64,000 nt of DNA from assembly GCA_017399685.1 (NCBI GenBank), contig JAFQBM010000041.1, positions 37,317 through 101,316 of the forward strand, read 5' to 3'. Source of the stretch: Lachnospiraceae bacterium. Its GTDB lineage: Bacteria; Bacillota; Clostridia; Lachnospirales; Lachnospiraceae. Positions 1 through 8,215 of this stretch are shown piece after piece. Made by a program: the position numbers and the translations under genes. The notes under the pieces are model-generated. The model was not told where the DNA came from, ran no database searches, and was given only the letters and a program-made list of their open reading frames with translations. The number at the start of each line of letters is the position of its first letter. Position 1 is the first letter of the stretch.

Positions 1-2173
1 TTGACGCAATTTTTTCAATTCCCTGTACAATAGCACTGTCATAATCGTCCACTGCTGCATAGTAATCTTTGTTTAAAATTCCTTCTTCCACCAATTCACC
101 AATGGTTGCATGGGCAAGGTAAGGATTTACGGCACTGGCACCATATCCAAGTAACGTAGCAAAGTGATGTACTTCACAAGGTTCTCCGGACTCTAAAATC
201 AGGGACATGGCAGTACATTTTTTGGTCTGTACCAGATGCTTATGAACCGCTGCTACTGCTAATAAAGAAGGAAGTGCCACATGGTTTTCATCTACTCCCC
301 TGTCGGAAAGAATCAGGATATTGGCTCCATCCTTATAAGCCTTATCTACCTGTACAAATAAATGCTCTAACACACGTTCAATCGGTGTGCTTTTATAAAA
401 GATAATTGGCACTTTTGCAATCTTAAAACCAGGCTTTTTCATGGTGGAAATTTTTAACATATCCAAATCGTTCAAAATTGGATTGTTGATTTTTAATACC
501 TGACAGTTTTCTGGTTTTTCGGAGAGCAGATTTCCGTTCTTTCCAACATAAACCGTAGAAGAAGTTACGATTTTTTCACGAACCACGTCGATAGGAGGAT
601 TCGTAACCTGGGCAAACATCTGCTTAAAGTAATAAAACAATGGCTGGTATTCCTTGGATAATACTGCAATGGGAGTATCCACGCCCATAGCTCCAATCTG
701 TTCGGAACCATTTAATGCCATGGAATAGATTCCATTTCTATATTCTTCATAGGTATAACCAAAGGCTTTTTGAAGTCTTGCTCGTTCTTCTTTAGAGTAA
801 GACTGGATTTTCTCATTTGGCACCTTAAGTTCGGATAAGGATACCAGATTACTGTCTAACCATTCGCCGTATGGTTCTTTCTTTGCATATTCTTCTTTGA
901 TTTCTTCGTCGGTCTTAATACGTCCCTTTACGGTATCCACCAAAAGCATTTTTCCGGGATGAAGACGTTCTTTTTTCACAATATGGGCTTCGTCTAAATC
1001 CAGAACACCTACTTCGGAAGAAAGAATCAGACGGTCATCATCCATAATATAGTAGCGGGATGGACGAAGTCCGTTACGGTCTAAAATGGCTCCCATGACA
1101 TCACCATCGGAAAATAAAATAGAAGCTGGACCGTCCCATGGTTCCATCATGGTTGCATAATATTGGTAGAAATCCCTTCCTTCCTGGGAAATGGTGTCGT
1201 TATGTGACCATGGTTCCGGAATTAAAATCATGGCAGCCAGTGGAAGCTCCATGCCACTCATGGTTAAGAATTCCAGGGTATTATCTAACATGGAAGAATC
1301 CGAACCTGTTGTATTTACCACAGGAAGTACCTTGGACAAATCATCTGCGGATAAGATATCAGTCTCCAAAGTTTCCTCTCTTGCAAGCATTTTATCTGCA
1401 TTACCTTTAATGGTGTTGATTTCACCATTATGTACGATGAAACGGTTTGGATGGGCTCTTTCCCAACTAGGATTTGTATTAGTGGAGAAACGGGAATGTA
1501 CCGTTGCAATGGCAGATTCATAGTCTTTATCTTTTAAATCAAGGAAGAAAGTCCGTAGCTGGTCTACCAAAAACATTCCTTTATATACGATGGTTCTGCT
1601 GGATAAAGAAGGTACATAAGTATTGTCTGTACTTTGTTCAAATACACGGCGTACGATATATAATTTACGGTCAAAATCAAGTCCTGACTTTACATTCTGT
1701 GGTCTTTTAATGAATCCCTGATAAATGACAGGCATGCATTCTCTTGCTTTTTCTCCTAATACTTCAGGGGCGTTAGGAACCTTTCTCCATCCTAAGAATT
1801 CCAGTCCTTCTTTTTCCACAATGATTTCAAACATTTTCTTTGCCTGACTTCTTTTTAATTCATTTTGTGGGAAGAAGAACATTCCGACACCATATTCTCT
1901 TTCTTTTCCAATTTCAATTCCCCATTCCTTACATACTTTGTTAAAGAACTTATGTGGAATCTGGGTTAAGATACCAACACCATCACCGGTCTTTCCTTCT
2001 GCATCTTTTCCGGCACGATGTTCCAGCTTTTCTACTATCCTTAGTGCATCGTTTACAATCTGATGGCTTGCTTTTCCTTTTATATTTACTACGGCTCCGA
2101 TACCGCAGTTGTCGTGTTCAAAACTGGAATGGTATAAACCTTTATTCATGATTTCTTGTTGATTCTGATTCAT
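1..2173 (-). CDS. gltB: Glutamate synthase large subunit, N-terminal part (runs off the left edge)
   Basis: Makes glutamate from 2-oxoglutarate and glutamine in the cytoplasm; works with glutamine synthetase for ammonium assimilation. The minus-strand frame opens at ATG 2173 behind GGAGG and reads MNQNQQEIMNKGLYHSSFEHD, then NCGIGA. Cys23 is the expected N-terminal nucleophile of a class II glutaminase domain, exposed after removal of a short propeptide. The glutaminase domain continues with the typical VHSRFSTNTNPSWERAHPNR region, followed by the central domain (LNGSEQIGAMGVDTPIAVLS). About 724 codons are visible of a protein usually near 1500 residues; the FMN-binding synthase domain lies outside the window. 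It is divergent from the GSIII gene at 2715, and its leader holds a possible attenuator. Confidence 0.95.
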   Translation of the reverse strand, partial: MNQNQQEIMNKGLYHSSFEHDNCGIGAVVNIKGKASHQIVNDALRIVEKLEHRAGKDAEGKTGDGVGILTQIPHKFFNKVCKEWGIEIGKEREYGVGMFFFPQNELKRSQAKKMFEIIVEKEGLEFLGWRKVPNAPEVLGEKARECMPVIYQGFIKRPQNVKSGLDFDRKLYIVRRVFEQSTDNTYVPSLSSRTIVYKGMFLVDQLRTFFLDLKDKDYESAIATVHSRFSTNTNPSWERAHPNRFIVHNGEINTIKGNADKMLAREETLETDILSADDLSKVLPVVNTTGSDSSMLDNTLEFLTMSGMELPLAAMILIPEPWSHNDTISQEGRDFYQYYATMMEPWDGPASILFSDGDVMGAILDRNGLRPSRYYIMDDDRLILSSEVGVLDLDEAHIVKKERLHPGKMLLVDTVKGRIKTDEEIKEEYAKKEPYGEWLDSNLVSLSELKVPNEKIQSYSKEERARLQKAFGYTYEEYRNGIYSMALNGSEQIGAMGVDTPIAVLSKEYQPLFYYFKQMFAQVTNPPIDVVREKIVTSSTVYVGKNGNLLSEKPENCQVLKINNPILNDLDMLKISTMKKPGFKIAKVPIIFYKSTPIERVLEHLFVQVDKAYKDGANILILSDRGVDENHVALPSLLAVAAVHKHLVQTKKCTAMSLILESGEPCEVHHFATLLGYGASAVNPYLAHATIGELVEEGILNKDYYAAVDDYDSAIVQGIEKIAS

Positions 2174-2227
2174 CCTAAATTTCCTCCATTTGCTGATATA
2201 GTATTGGGTAATAAGTTTGGCAATTAC

Positions 2228-2279
2228 AAAAAAAAGACATCAAATCTCCTTTTTATTTAAAAGAAATTCTGACGTCTTT
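2228..2279 (-). terminator. Terminator-like hairpin in the gltB leader
   Basis: Read on the minus strand, AAAGACGTCAGA at the 5' side pairs with a 3' arm ending in TGATGTCTTT, directly followed by a run of eight T. It lies between the predicted gltB promoter and its start codon, so it can act as an attenuator. No antiterminator structure was worked out. Confidence 0.55.
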
Positions 2280-2358
2280 GTCATAACTTATGTCGTTTTT
2301 TCATATTCTGTTGCGTTGAAAGGGATAGGTTTCTTCACAATGATTTGTTGTTTGTGCT

Positions 2359-2387
2359 ATTCTATAACTTTTTTTTTCGTTTGTAAA
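2359..2387 (-). promoter_or_regulatory. Predicted gltB promoter
   Basis: Minus strand -35 TTTACA (2387-2382), 17-bp spacer, -10 TAGAAT (2364-2359). It implies a leader of roughly 180 nt before the gltB ATG. Confidence 0.5.
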
Positions 2388-2511
2388 GCACTTTTTTGTT
2401 ATTTCTTTGGAAGTTTTTTCCTCTGTGAGCATTTTAATTTTTTTAACCATAAATTTTTTCCTTAAATACTTGGTTTTATGCAGCTTACTAAATTTTTTTC
2501 AAAAAAAGGTC

Positions 2512-2539
2512 TTGACATCTCAAAATTTTGTTGTAAACT
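2512..2539 (+). promoter_or_regulatory. Predicted promoter of the GSIII gene
   Basis: Consensus -35 TTGACA (2512-2517), 16-bp spacer, -10 TAAACT (2534-2539), just before the leader hairpin at 2553. Confidence 0.5.
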
Positions 2540-2552
2540 ACAGTCATAAAGC

Positions 2553-2590
2553 AAAGGCGCTTTGGAGAAATCCAGAGTGCCTTTTTTGTT
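2553..2590 (+). terminator. Terminator-like attenuator in the GSIII leader
   Basis: Fourteen-base stem AAAGGCGCTTTGGA with a GAAA tetraloop, right arm TCCAGAGTGCCTTT, followed by a T-rich tract. It sits only about 10 nt after the predicted start of transcription and about 125 nt before the GSIII ATG, so it should stop most transcripts unless overridden. This is known architecture for antitermination control; the controlling factor is not visible here. Confidence 0.6.
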
Positions 2591-2609
2591 TTCATAGAAA
2601 ATTTAATCG

Positions 2610-2676
2610 AAATGATTTACAAGCTGAATCATTGAAATTTCAAAAATGATTTATGGGCTGAATCATTGAAGTTTCA
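2610..2676 (+). repeat. Tandem pair of 33-nt hairpin repeats in the GSIII leader
   Basis: Two direct copies (2610-2642 and 2644-2676), differing at 4 of 33 positions. Each contains AATGATT and AATCATT arms that can form a hairpin around a short loop containing a conserved GCTG. They lie between the attenuator and the GSIII Shine-Dalgarno AAAGGAG. Probably an RNA-level or operator element; identity unknown. Confidence 0.55.
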
Positions 2677-2714
2677 GATTTTCAATGAAAGATATCTGAA
2701 AGGAGATTTACATT

Positions 2715-4811
2715 ATGGAAAAGAACATACCAGAATTATACGGAAGTCTTGTATTTAATGACAAGATTATGAGAGAAAAACTTCCAAAGGACATTTATAA
2801 GGCCCTTCGAAAGACCATAAAAAATAATACACATTTAGAACTTGACGTAGCAAACTCTGTTGCAGTAGCAATGAAGGAATGGGCAATCGAAAATGGTGCA
2901 ACCCACTTTACACATTGGTTCCAGCCAATGACCGGTTTTACTGCTGAAAAGCATGACAGTTTCATTTCTCCTATTGAAAATGGTGAAATTATCATGGATT
3001 TCTCCGGTAAGGAATTAGTAAAAGGGGAACCTGATGCGTCCAGCTTCCCTTCCGGCGGTCTTCGTGCTACCTTTGAGGCAAGAGGTTATACCGCATGGGA
3101 TCCTACTTCGCCGGCATTTATTAAGGACGGAACCCTTTACATTCCTACTGCTTTTTGTTCCTATAATGGAGAAGCGTTGGATAAAAAAACTCCTCTTCTT
3201 CGTTCCATGGAAACATTAAGTAAGGAAGCTACCAAGATTTTAAATCTTCTTGGTCAGACCGAGGTAACCAGCATTTCTACTACAGTAGGAGCGGAACAGG
3301 AATATTTCCTTGTAGATAAGGATTTATATAAGAAGCGTACCGATTTGATATTTACCGGAAGAACCTTACTTGGTGCAAAGCCTCCGAAGGGACAGGAAAT
3401 GGAAGATCATTACTTCGGAGCATTAAAGCCTCGCGTTTCTGCTTATATGCATGATTTAGATGAAGAACTATGGAAATTAGGAATCCCAGCAAAAACGAAA
3501 CATAACGAAGTTGCTCCTGCCCAGCATGAATTGGCACCAATTTTCGATACGGCTAACATTGCAGTAGACCACAACCAGCTGACCATGGAAATTATGAAGA
3601 AAGTAGCAGAAAAACATAATCTGGTTTGTCTTCTTCATGAAAAGCCATTCGACGGAATCAATGGTTCCGGTAAACATAACAACTGGTCCATGACGACAAA
3701 TACTGATGTAAACTTATTAGATCCAGGTCATACCCCTGCAGAAAATACACAATTCTTAATTTTCTTAATGGCTGTAATTAAGGCAGTAGATGAATATTCA
3801 GATTTGATGCGTTTATCCGTTGCAAGTGCCGGAAATGACCACCGTCTTGGTGCTAACGAAGCTCCACCAGCTATTGTATCTATTTTTTTAGGTGATGAAT
3901 TAACTGCAGTATTGGATTCTATTGAAAACGGTACTTTCTTCCAGGAACAAAAGAAAATCCAGATGGAAACCGGTGCTTCTGTACTTCCACACTTTACCAA
4001 GGATACTACAGACCGTAACAGAACTTCACCATTCGCATTTACCGGTAATAAGTTCGAATTCCGTATGTTAGGTTCTTCTGCTTCTGTTGCAGGACCAAAC
4101 ATTGTCATCAATACTGCTGTAGCGGAGGCATTGGCACGATTCTATGATGAATTAAAGGATACAAAGCCGGAAGATATGGAAAATGAGGTTCACGAATTAG
4201 TAAAACGAGCCATTGTGAAACATAAGAAAGTTATCTTTAATGGAAACGGTTATACCGACGAATGGGTGAAAGAAGCCGAAAACCGTGGACTTTTAAACTT
4301 AACTTCTACTCCGGATGCCCTTCCATGCTTTATCACTAAGAAAAACATCGATTTATTTACCAGCCATGGTATTTATACAGAAAGTGAAATTTATTCTCGT
4401 TATGAAATCTTATTAGAGAACTACTGTAAAACTCTTCATATTGAAGCTAAGACATTGAAGGATATGGTTACCACTGATTTCCTTCCTGCACTTATGAAAT
4501 ATACTGACAGTCTGGCTCAGTCTATCCAGTTGAAAAAGAGCATTGGCGACTTTGCATGCAATGCTCAGACAAAGCTTCTTAAGACTCTTGCAGAAAGCTA
4601 TGAATCTATTTATACTTTAGAGGAAAAGTTGGAAGCAGATACTGCTACTGCGGAAGGCATTCAAGATACCTTAGAAGCTGCTAAATACTATCAAAGCACC
4701 ATTCTTTCTGATATGGAAGAATTAAGAACAGTGGCAGATAAGGCAGAAGAATATTTACCAGCTTCCTTCTTACCTTATCCAAACTACAAGGAATTGTTAT
4801 TTTCTATCTAA
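2715..4811 (+). CDS. glnN: Glutamine synthetase type III
   Basis: ATP-dependent synthesis of glutamine from glutamate and ammonium. The 698-residue length and the absence of the shorter GSI layout identify the GSIII class of anaerobes and cyanobacteria. Visible catalytic-domain blocks include GAEQEYFLVD (the metal-binding glutamate strand), NEVAPAQHELAPIFDTAN, NGSGKHNNWSM and the arginine-rich ENRTSPFAF-like segment (DRNRTSPFAFTGNKFEFR). A C-terminal helical extension is present, as usual for GSIII. The start ATG follows AAAGGAG with good spacing. It is divergent from gltB, giving a GS-GOGAT pair. Gene names glnA3 or glnN are both used for this class. Confidence 0.97.
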   Translation: MEKNIPELYGSLVFNDKIMREKLPKDIYKALRKTIKNNTHLELDVANSVAVAMKEWAIENGATHFTHWFQPMTGFTAEKHDSFISPIENGEIIMDFSGKELVKGEPDASSFPSGGLRATFEARGYTAWDPTSPAFIKDGTLYIPTAFCSYNGEALDKKTPLLRSMETLSKEATKILNLLGQTEVTSISTTVGAEQEYFLVDKDLYKKRTDLIFTGRTLLGAKPPKGQEMEDHYFGALKPRVSAYMHDLDEELWKLGIPAKTKHNEVAPAQHELAPIFDTANIAVDHNQLTMEIMKKVAEKHNLVCLLHEKPFDGINGSGKHNNWSMTTNTDVNLLDPGHTPAENTQFLIFLMAVIKAVDEYSDLMRLSVASAGNDHRLGANEAPPAIVSIFLGDELTAVLDSIENGTFFQEQKKIQMETGASVLPHFTKDTTDRNRTSPFAFTGNKFEFRMLGSSASVAGPNIVINTAVAEALARFYDELKDTKPEDMENEVHELVKRAIVKHKKVIFNGNGYTDEWVKEAENRGLLNLTSTPDALPCFITKKNIDLFTSHGIYTESEIYSRYEILLENYCKTLHIEAKTLKDMVTTDFLPALMKYTDSLAQSIQLKKSIGDFACNAQTKLLKTLAESYESIYTLEEKLEADTATAEGIQDTLEAAKYYQSTILSDMEELRTVADKAEEYLPASFLPYPNYKELLFSI

Positions 4812-4841
4812 TTCTTATTAGAACATAAAACGATACTCCAC

Positions 4842-4875
4842 AAAGGAGGCTGCTGCAATCGCAACAGCCTCTTTT
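4842..4875. terminator. Bidirectional terminator between GSIII and ABC-F genes
   Basis: GAGGCTGCTGC pairs with GCAACAGCCTC around AATC with one mismatch, flanked by AAAG on the left and CTTTT on the right. It serves the convergent genes ending at 4811 and 4881. Confidence 0.8.
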
Positions 4876-4880
4876 GGTAT

Positions 4881-6404
4881 CTACATTTCTACCACTCTTG
4901 TAGCTATCTTCTCTTGGAATCGGATGTCATGGTCTACCAGTATCATGGTTGGCTGATATTTTAATAGAAGATTTTCTATCTGCATCCTTGAAAATACATC
5001 GATATAATTTAATGGTTCGTCCCATATATAGATATGGGCTGGTGTCATAAGACTCGCTGCAATCAGTACCTTCTTTTTCTGCCCTTCCGAATACTCTTCC
5101 ATCGGTTTTACAAATTGAACCCGTTCCATATCAAGCTGCCTTAAAATAGCACAAAATAAGCTTTCTTCCAGATTTTGTTTCTGGCAGAATTCTTTGATAC
5201 TGCCTTTTAAGAAGCTGGTATCCTGATTAATATAAGAAATTTTCACTCCTGCCCCTACGGCCAAAGTACCTTCTTCCCTTACATTGTTTATTTCTTTTTG
5301 TCCTGCATGGGCAAGAATGGATTTAATAAAACTGGATTTTCCACAGCCATTTTTCCCATGAAGAAATACTCTCTCTCCTTGTCTTAGTTCAAATGTAAAA
5401 TCCTGAAGCACAGCCTGCCCTGCATCTTCGTATTTCAAACTATATTCTCTTGCTGAAATCAGAACATCCTTATGATAAGAAAGAGGCATAATCTTTAAAT
5501 CCACTGGATTTTCAATGTCTTGTAACAATCCTTCTTTCTCTTCCATTTCCTGTTCTATTCTACGCTCATATTGTTTTACCCTGCTCTGCATCTTCTTGGT
5601 TTTGGCTCCGATATAGGCTCTTGTTGCTATGGATCTGTCATGTTCTTTTACAGGGTCGAAACCTATCTTTGAATTTTCACTTTTTTGTGCCCACTGACGG
5701 CTGCGTTCTGCAGATTTTTTCAACTGATGGATTTCCCGTAAATGTTTTTCATTTTCCATTCTGGAGAAGTTATCTTTTCTGGTTTTGTTTTCCCACCAGC
5801 TGGAAAAGTTCCCACTTTGGATTTCGATGGATTTTCGGTTTAAAACCAACACATGGTCTACACAGGCATCCAATAAATCCCTGTCGTGGGAGACCAGAAT
5901 GAATCCCTTCTTCTCTCCCAGATATTCTTTTACGGTATTTCTTGCTTCCTGATCCAGGTGATTGGTAGGTTCGTCAATCAGTAGAAAGTCATTGTCCCCT
6001 GCAAATAAAACAGCAAGCATTACCTTTGTTCTTTCCCCATGGCTAAGGGTATTAAAAGGACGGTATAATACTTCCGCAGCTACCTTTAATTTTTCCAGTT
6101 CACAGATTACCCTCCACTGCTCACATCCCGGCTTTAACTCTTCCATAAAATCCGAGATGCAAAGTTCCATCTGGTGTTTTGGTATCTGATAAGGAAAATA
6201 ATCAAAAATGGTGGAGGTGCTGATACTTCCCTCATATTCATATTTTCCTAGTAATATATTAAGAAAGGTGGATTTTCCTTTTCCATTTCTTCCGATAAAC
6301 CCCAACTTCCAATTGGTGTCAATAGAAAAAGAAACATCCTCAAAAATATTGTCAAAACTTCCTTCATAACAAAATGTAAGATTTGATACATTAATTTGTG
6401 CCAT
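4881..6404 (-). CDS. ABC-F ribosomal protection protein, Lsa/CplR-like
   Basis: Cytoplasmic protein with two ATPase domains and no membrane segments. Members of this subgroup displace lincosamides, streptogramin A and pleuromutilins from the ribosome. Walker A GRNGKGKS is at residues 38-45, signature LSHGE at 120-124 and Walker B LLIDEP at 141-146. A long charged helical linker follows, then a second Walker A (GKNGCGKS) and signature (YSEGQ). The N-terminus (MAQINVSNLTFCYEG, then DYFPYQI) resembles Lsa-type proteins. ATG 6404 is preferred over upstream in-frame ATGs because GGAGG lies 7 nt before it; the protein is 507 residues. The leader contains an attenuator, as in several resistance ABC-F genes. 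Antibiotic spectrum cannot be inferred. Confidence 0.88.
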   Translation of the reverse strand: MAQINVSNLTFCYEGSFDNIFEDVSFSIDTNWKLGFIGRNGKGKSTFLNILLGKYEYEGSISTSTIFDYFPYQIPKHQMELCISDFMEELKPGCEQWRVICELEKLKVAAEVLYRPFNTLSHGERTKVMLAVLFAGDNDFLLIDEPTNHLDQEARNTVKEYLGEKKGFILVSHDRDLLDACVDHVLVLNRKSIEIQSGNFSSWWENKTRKDNFSRMENEKHLREIHQLKKSAERSRQWAQKSENSKIGFDPVKEHDRSIATRAYIGAKTKKMQSRVKQYERRIEQEMEEKEGLLQDIENPVDLKIMPLSYHKDVLISAREYSLKYEDAGQAVLQDFTFELRQGERVFLHGKNGCGKSSFIKSILAHAGQKEINNVREEGTLAVGAGVKISYINQDTSFLKGSIKEFCQKQNLEESLFCAILRQLDMERVQFVKPMEEYSEGQKKKVLIAASLMTPAHIYIWDEPLNYIDVFSRMQIENLLLKYQPTMILVDHDIRFQEKIATRVVEM

Positions 6405-6425
6405 ATACATTCCTCCCATACTTTT

Positions 6426-6519
6426 AAAGAATTCTCATGTGGAAATGGTATTTTATCCCATGATACCTGTCCAAATTTCCAGACAACAAAAAAAGAATCC
6501 TCTGCTGCCAAAGAATTCT
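6426..6519 (-). promoter_or_regulatory. Attenuator leader of the ABC-F gene
   Basis: On the minus strand AGAATTCTTT (6519-6510) pairs with AGAGGATTCT (6503-6494) around a 6-nt loop, followed by seven T: an intrinsic terminator 80-120 nt before the start codon. AGAATTCTTT is repeated exactly at 6435-6426, so the middle arm has two possible partners. A reading frame beginning ATG 6526 (MNQNSLAAEDS) runs through the terminator and past the ABC-F start, but lacks a good ribosome-binding site. Ribosome-mediated attenuation is known for related resistance genes; here it is inferred. Confidence 0.6.
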
Positions 6520-6551
6520 GATTCATACCTCATGTATTATGGATTTTTATA

Positions 6552-6698
6552 TGAGCGTGATTCTAATGAATCAAAACACCGCAGGCACGCTTTTGCTGCG
6601 TTCGGCTCGTAGCGGTACTAAATTCGAGGTAAACCTCTCATTAAGTACCGACGGCCTCAAAGCACCTGCTCATGTATTTGTTTCATCAGAATCACTCA
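6552..6698. repeat. MITE-like imperfect inverted repeat, about 147 bp
   Basis: Both ends read inwards as TGAG, one with an extra CG, then TGATTCTRATGAAWCAAA, followed by matched CAGGNRCGCTTT-like segments and a central hairpin of CGGTACT with AGTACCG. The whole element can fold on itself. No transposase is encoded. It sits upstream of the ABC-F leader. Confidence 0.5.
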
Positions 6699-7132
6699 AT
6701 ATAAGTTTTCGTTCGTTACACAATTACCATTTATTCATTAAAAAAGAGAGGTTATGAGAATCATAATCCACTTTTGGCAACATGAAAAACAGTATCTTCC
6801 CAGCGGGATTCTACTGTAATAAATCAATATCATGCTTCAAAAGTCGATTACATCCTCATCTTTTCACCTCTCTCTAACGTTTTTCAAAATAAGCCTCAAT
6901 CATTCACCACATATCTCGGCTAAGTCATGCCATGCACTGGCACTTCCTTATGTAAAAAGCAGCCGGACGATTCATATCTTCTGCCAGTCCAACTATAGAA
7001 CATTGTACCACTCCATTTAAAACTTGGCAACAAAAAAATATTTTAACCCAGTTTGTATCAAGTAATAATTTCCACAGTTTTACAAAGATACTCCTTAGTT
7101 GTAACATTGTTATTTTTCTTATGATACCTTTT
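6699..7132. other. Intergenic region with repeat remnants, no convincing gene
   Basis: No supported coding frame. 6894-6925 matches the ends of the dispersed repeat found at 9640 and 44046 (CCTCAATCATTCACCACATA, then CTCGGCTAA), apparently with the middle deleted. 7118-7128 is a minus-strand copy of the 11-mer GGTATCATAAG also found at 18321 and 49137. Confidence 0.4.
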
Positions 7133-7324
7133 TTAATGTTTTCCCCATCTAAATCCTAAACAAGAAAATGGCAGAAATAGAAAGCCATACAAAAAAGCTG
7201 ACACATAAATCATTTTATTTTGATAGGATAAGAAATCATCTAATTCATAATAAATCTTAATCTCATCCCTAATATTAACATTATCCATAAGAATTTCATC
7301 TTCATATTCTTTCCCATCAACCAT
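7133..7324 (-). pseudogene. Probable relic of a DUF3592-like membrane protein
   Basis: The frame reads MVDGKEYEDEILM, then DEIKIYYE, and ends with a hydrophobic segment (IYVSAFLYGFLFLPFSCLGF). The pattern of a VDGK-EY strand followed by a KIYY strand and a membrane helix resembles DUF3592-type proteins. The N-terminal part, including the first membrane helix, is missing: an in-frame stop lies just upstream and no good ribosome-binding site precedes ATG 7324. An intact small protein cannot be excluded. Confidence 0.35.
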
Positions 7325-7384
7325 AAAGCTTATCACCAAATAAAGGGCAGAACCCTCCCTTCCACCTTTTTACACATTACACTA

Positions 7385-7429
7385 CAAAACCCCCATTTTG
7401 TTAAACTTTATCGTCTCACAAAATGGGGG
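7385..7429 (-). terminator. Terminator of the 9.6-7.5 kb ABC transporter operon
   Basis: Perfect 12-bp stem CCCCCATTTTGT / ACAAAATGGGGG (7390-7401 and 7418-7429), followed on the minus strand by TTTTGTAG. It lies 70 nt after the permease stop codon. Confidence 0.7.
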
Positions 7430-7498
7430 CAACTAAATTTATTTTTCAAAAGGTTTCTCTAACACACTTTCGCCATTATGCTATGGATAATCATCCTC

Positions 7499-8215
7499 TC
7501 ATTGCCATTTGCTCAGTTTCATCGGCTCTCTGGTATTCATATAAATATAAATAATGATATAGCAAACAGGAATGGTGACAAGGCATATCATAATCCGTGT
7601 TATAGATAATGAAGTTTCAAACATCATACTTTCAACAATTTTATACACACCATAAAATGGATTTATCACCATAAGAGGTCCAAAAACAGGTTTTGGCATA
7701 TAAGCGGTTAATAATACCGGCATGGTTAATAACAAGTCCAGGGCAAATCCAAAATGTTCGAATATGATACCAAGCAGATGCCCCACAGAAAGACAGCAGA
7801 CACATACTAACAGCCATAACAATATATGTTGTAACCTAAAATGATACTCAAACAAATCTAATGTTGTAATAACGATAATAAAAATCCCCATCTTTACTAT
7901 AAACTGCATAATCCCAGGTATTATCTTTGAGAGAAAAAAATTTAATTTATTTACACCTGCTTTGTAGTGAAACAATAAAGTTTTTGTTTCTCTTTCTTTG
8001 TGCATCTGAGTCTGTGCCACCGATAAATTCGATGAAATCGCAAAGCATATTATTCCCGCCCATACAATAGAAATTCTAGCTTCCTTAATTAAGGAATCTG
8101 AAGAAAGTAGACCAACCCCTATGATAACAAAAGGAATCATGATATCTCCAAAATATAAAATTACATTGCGAAACATTACTTTTATTTCTTTATTTATCAA
8201 AGCCCATAACTGCAT
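7499..8215 (-). CDS. ABC transporter permease, ABC-2 type
   Basis: Hydrophobic 238-residue protein with about six membrane segments (for example the DIMIPFVIIGVGLL region and the C-terminal IMICLVTIPVCYIIIYIYM). It is expected to form the membrane channel for the ATPase encoded just upstream. ATG 8215 (MQLWALINKEIKVMF) is chosen because GGGAGG precedes it by 9 nt. It overlaps the end of the ATPase gene by 26 nt, indicating translational coupling. Substrate unknown. A secreted protein encoded first in the same operon may be a partner or cargo, which is inference only. Confidence 0.82.
   Translation of the reverse strand: MQLWALINKEIKVMFRNVILYFGDIMIPFVIIGVGLLSSDSLIKEARISIVWAGIICFAISSNLSVAQTQMHKERETKTLLFHYKAGVNKLNFFLSKIIPGIMQFIVKMGIFIIVITTLDLFEYHFRLQHILLWLLVCVCCLSVGHLLGIIFEHFGFALDLLLTMPVLLTAYMPKPVFGPLMVINPFYGVYKIVESMMFETSLSITRIMICLVTIPVCYIIIYIYMNTREPMKLSKWQ

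Noticed and set aside
2217..2649. Plus-strand frames of 80-82 codons in the gltB-GSIII gap
   Set aside because: They cross the promoters and hairpins, are T-rich, and have no starts with ribosome-binding sites.
2553..2676. ANTAR-protein binding site in the GSIII leader
   Set aside because: The tandem hairpins lie after, not before, the terminator, and one loop lacks G at position 4, so the standard motif is not met.
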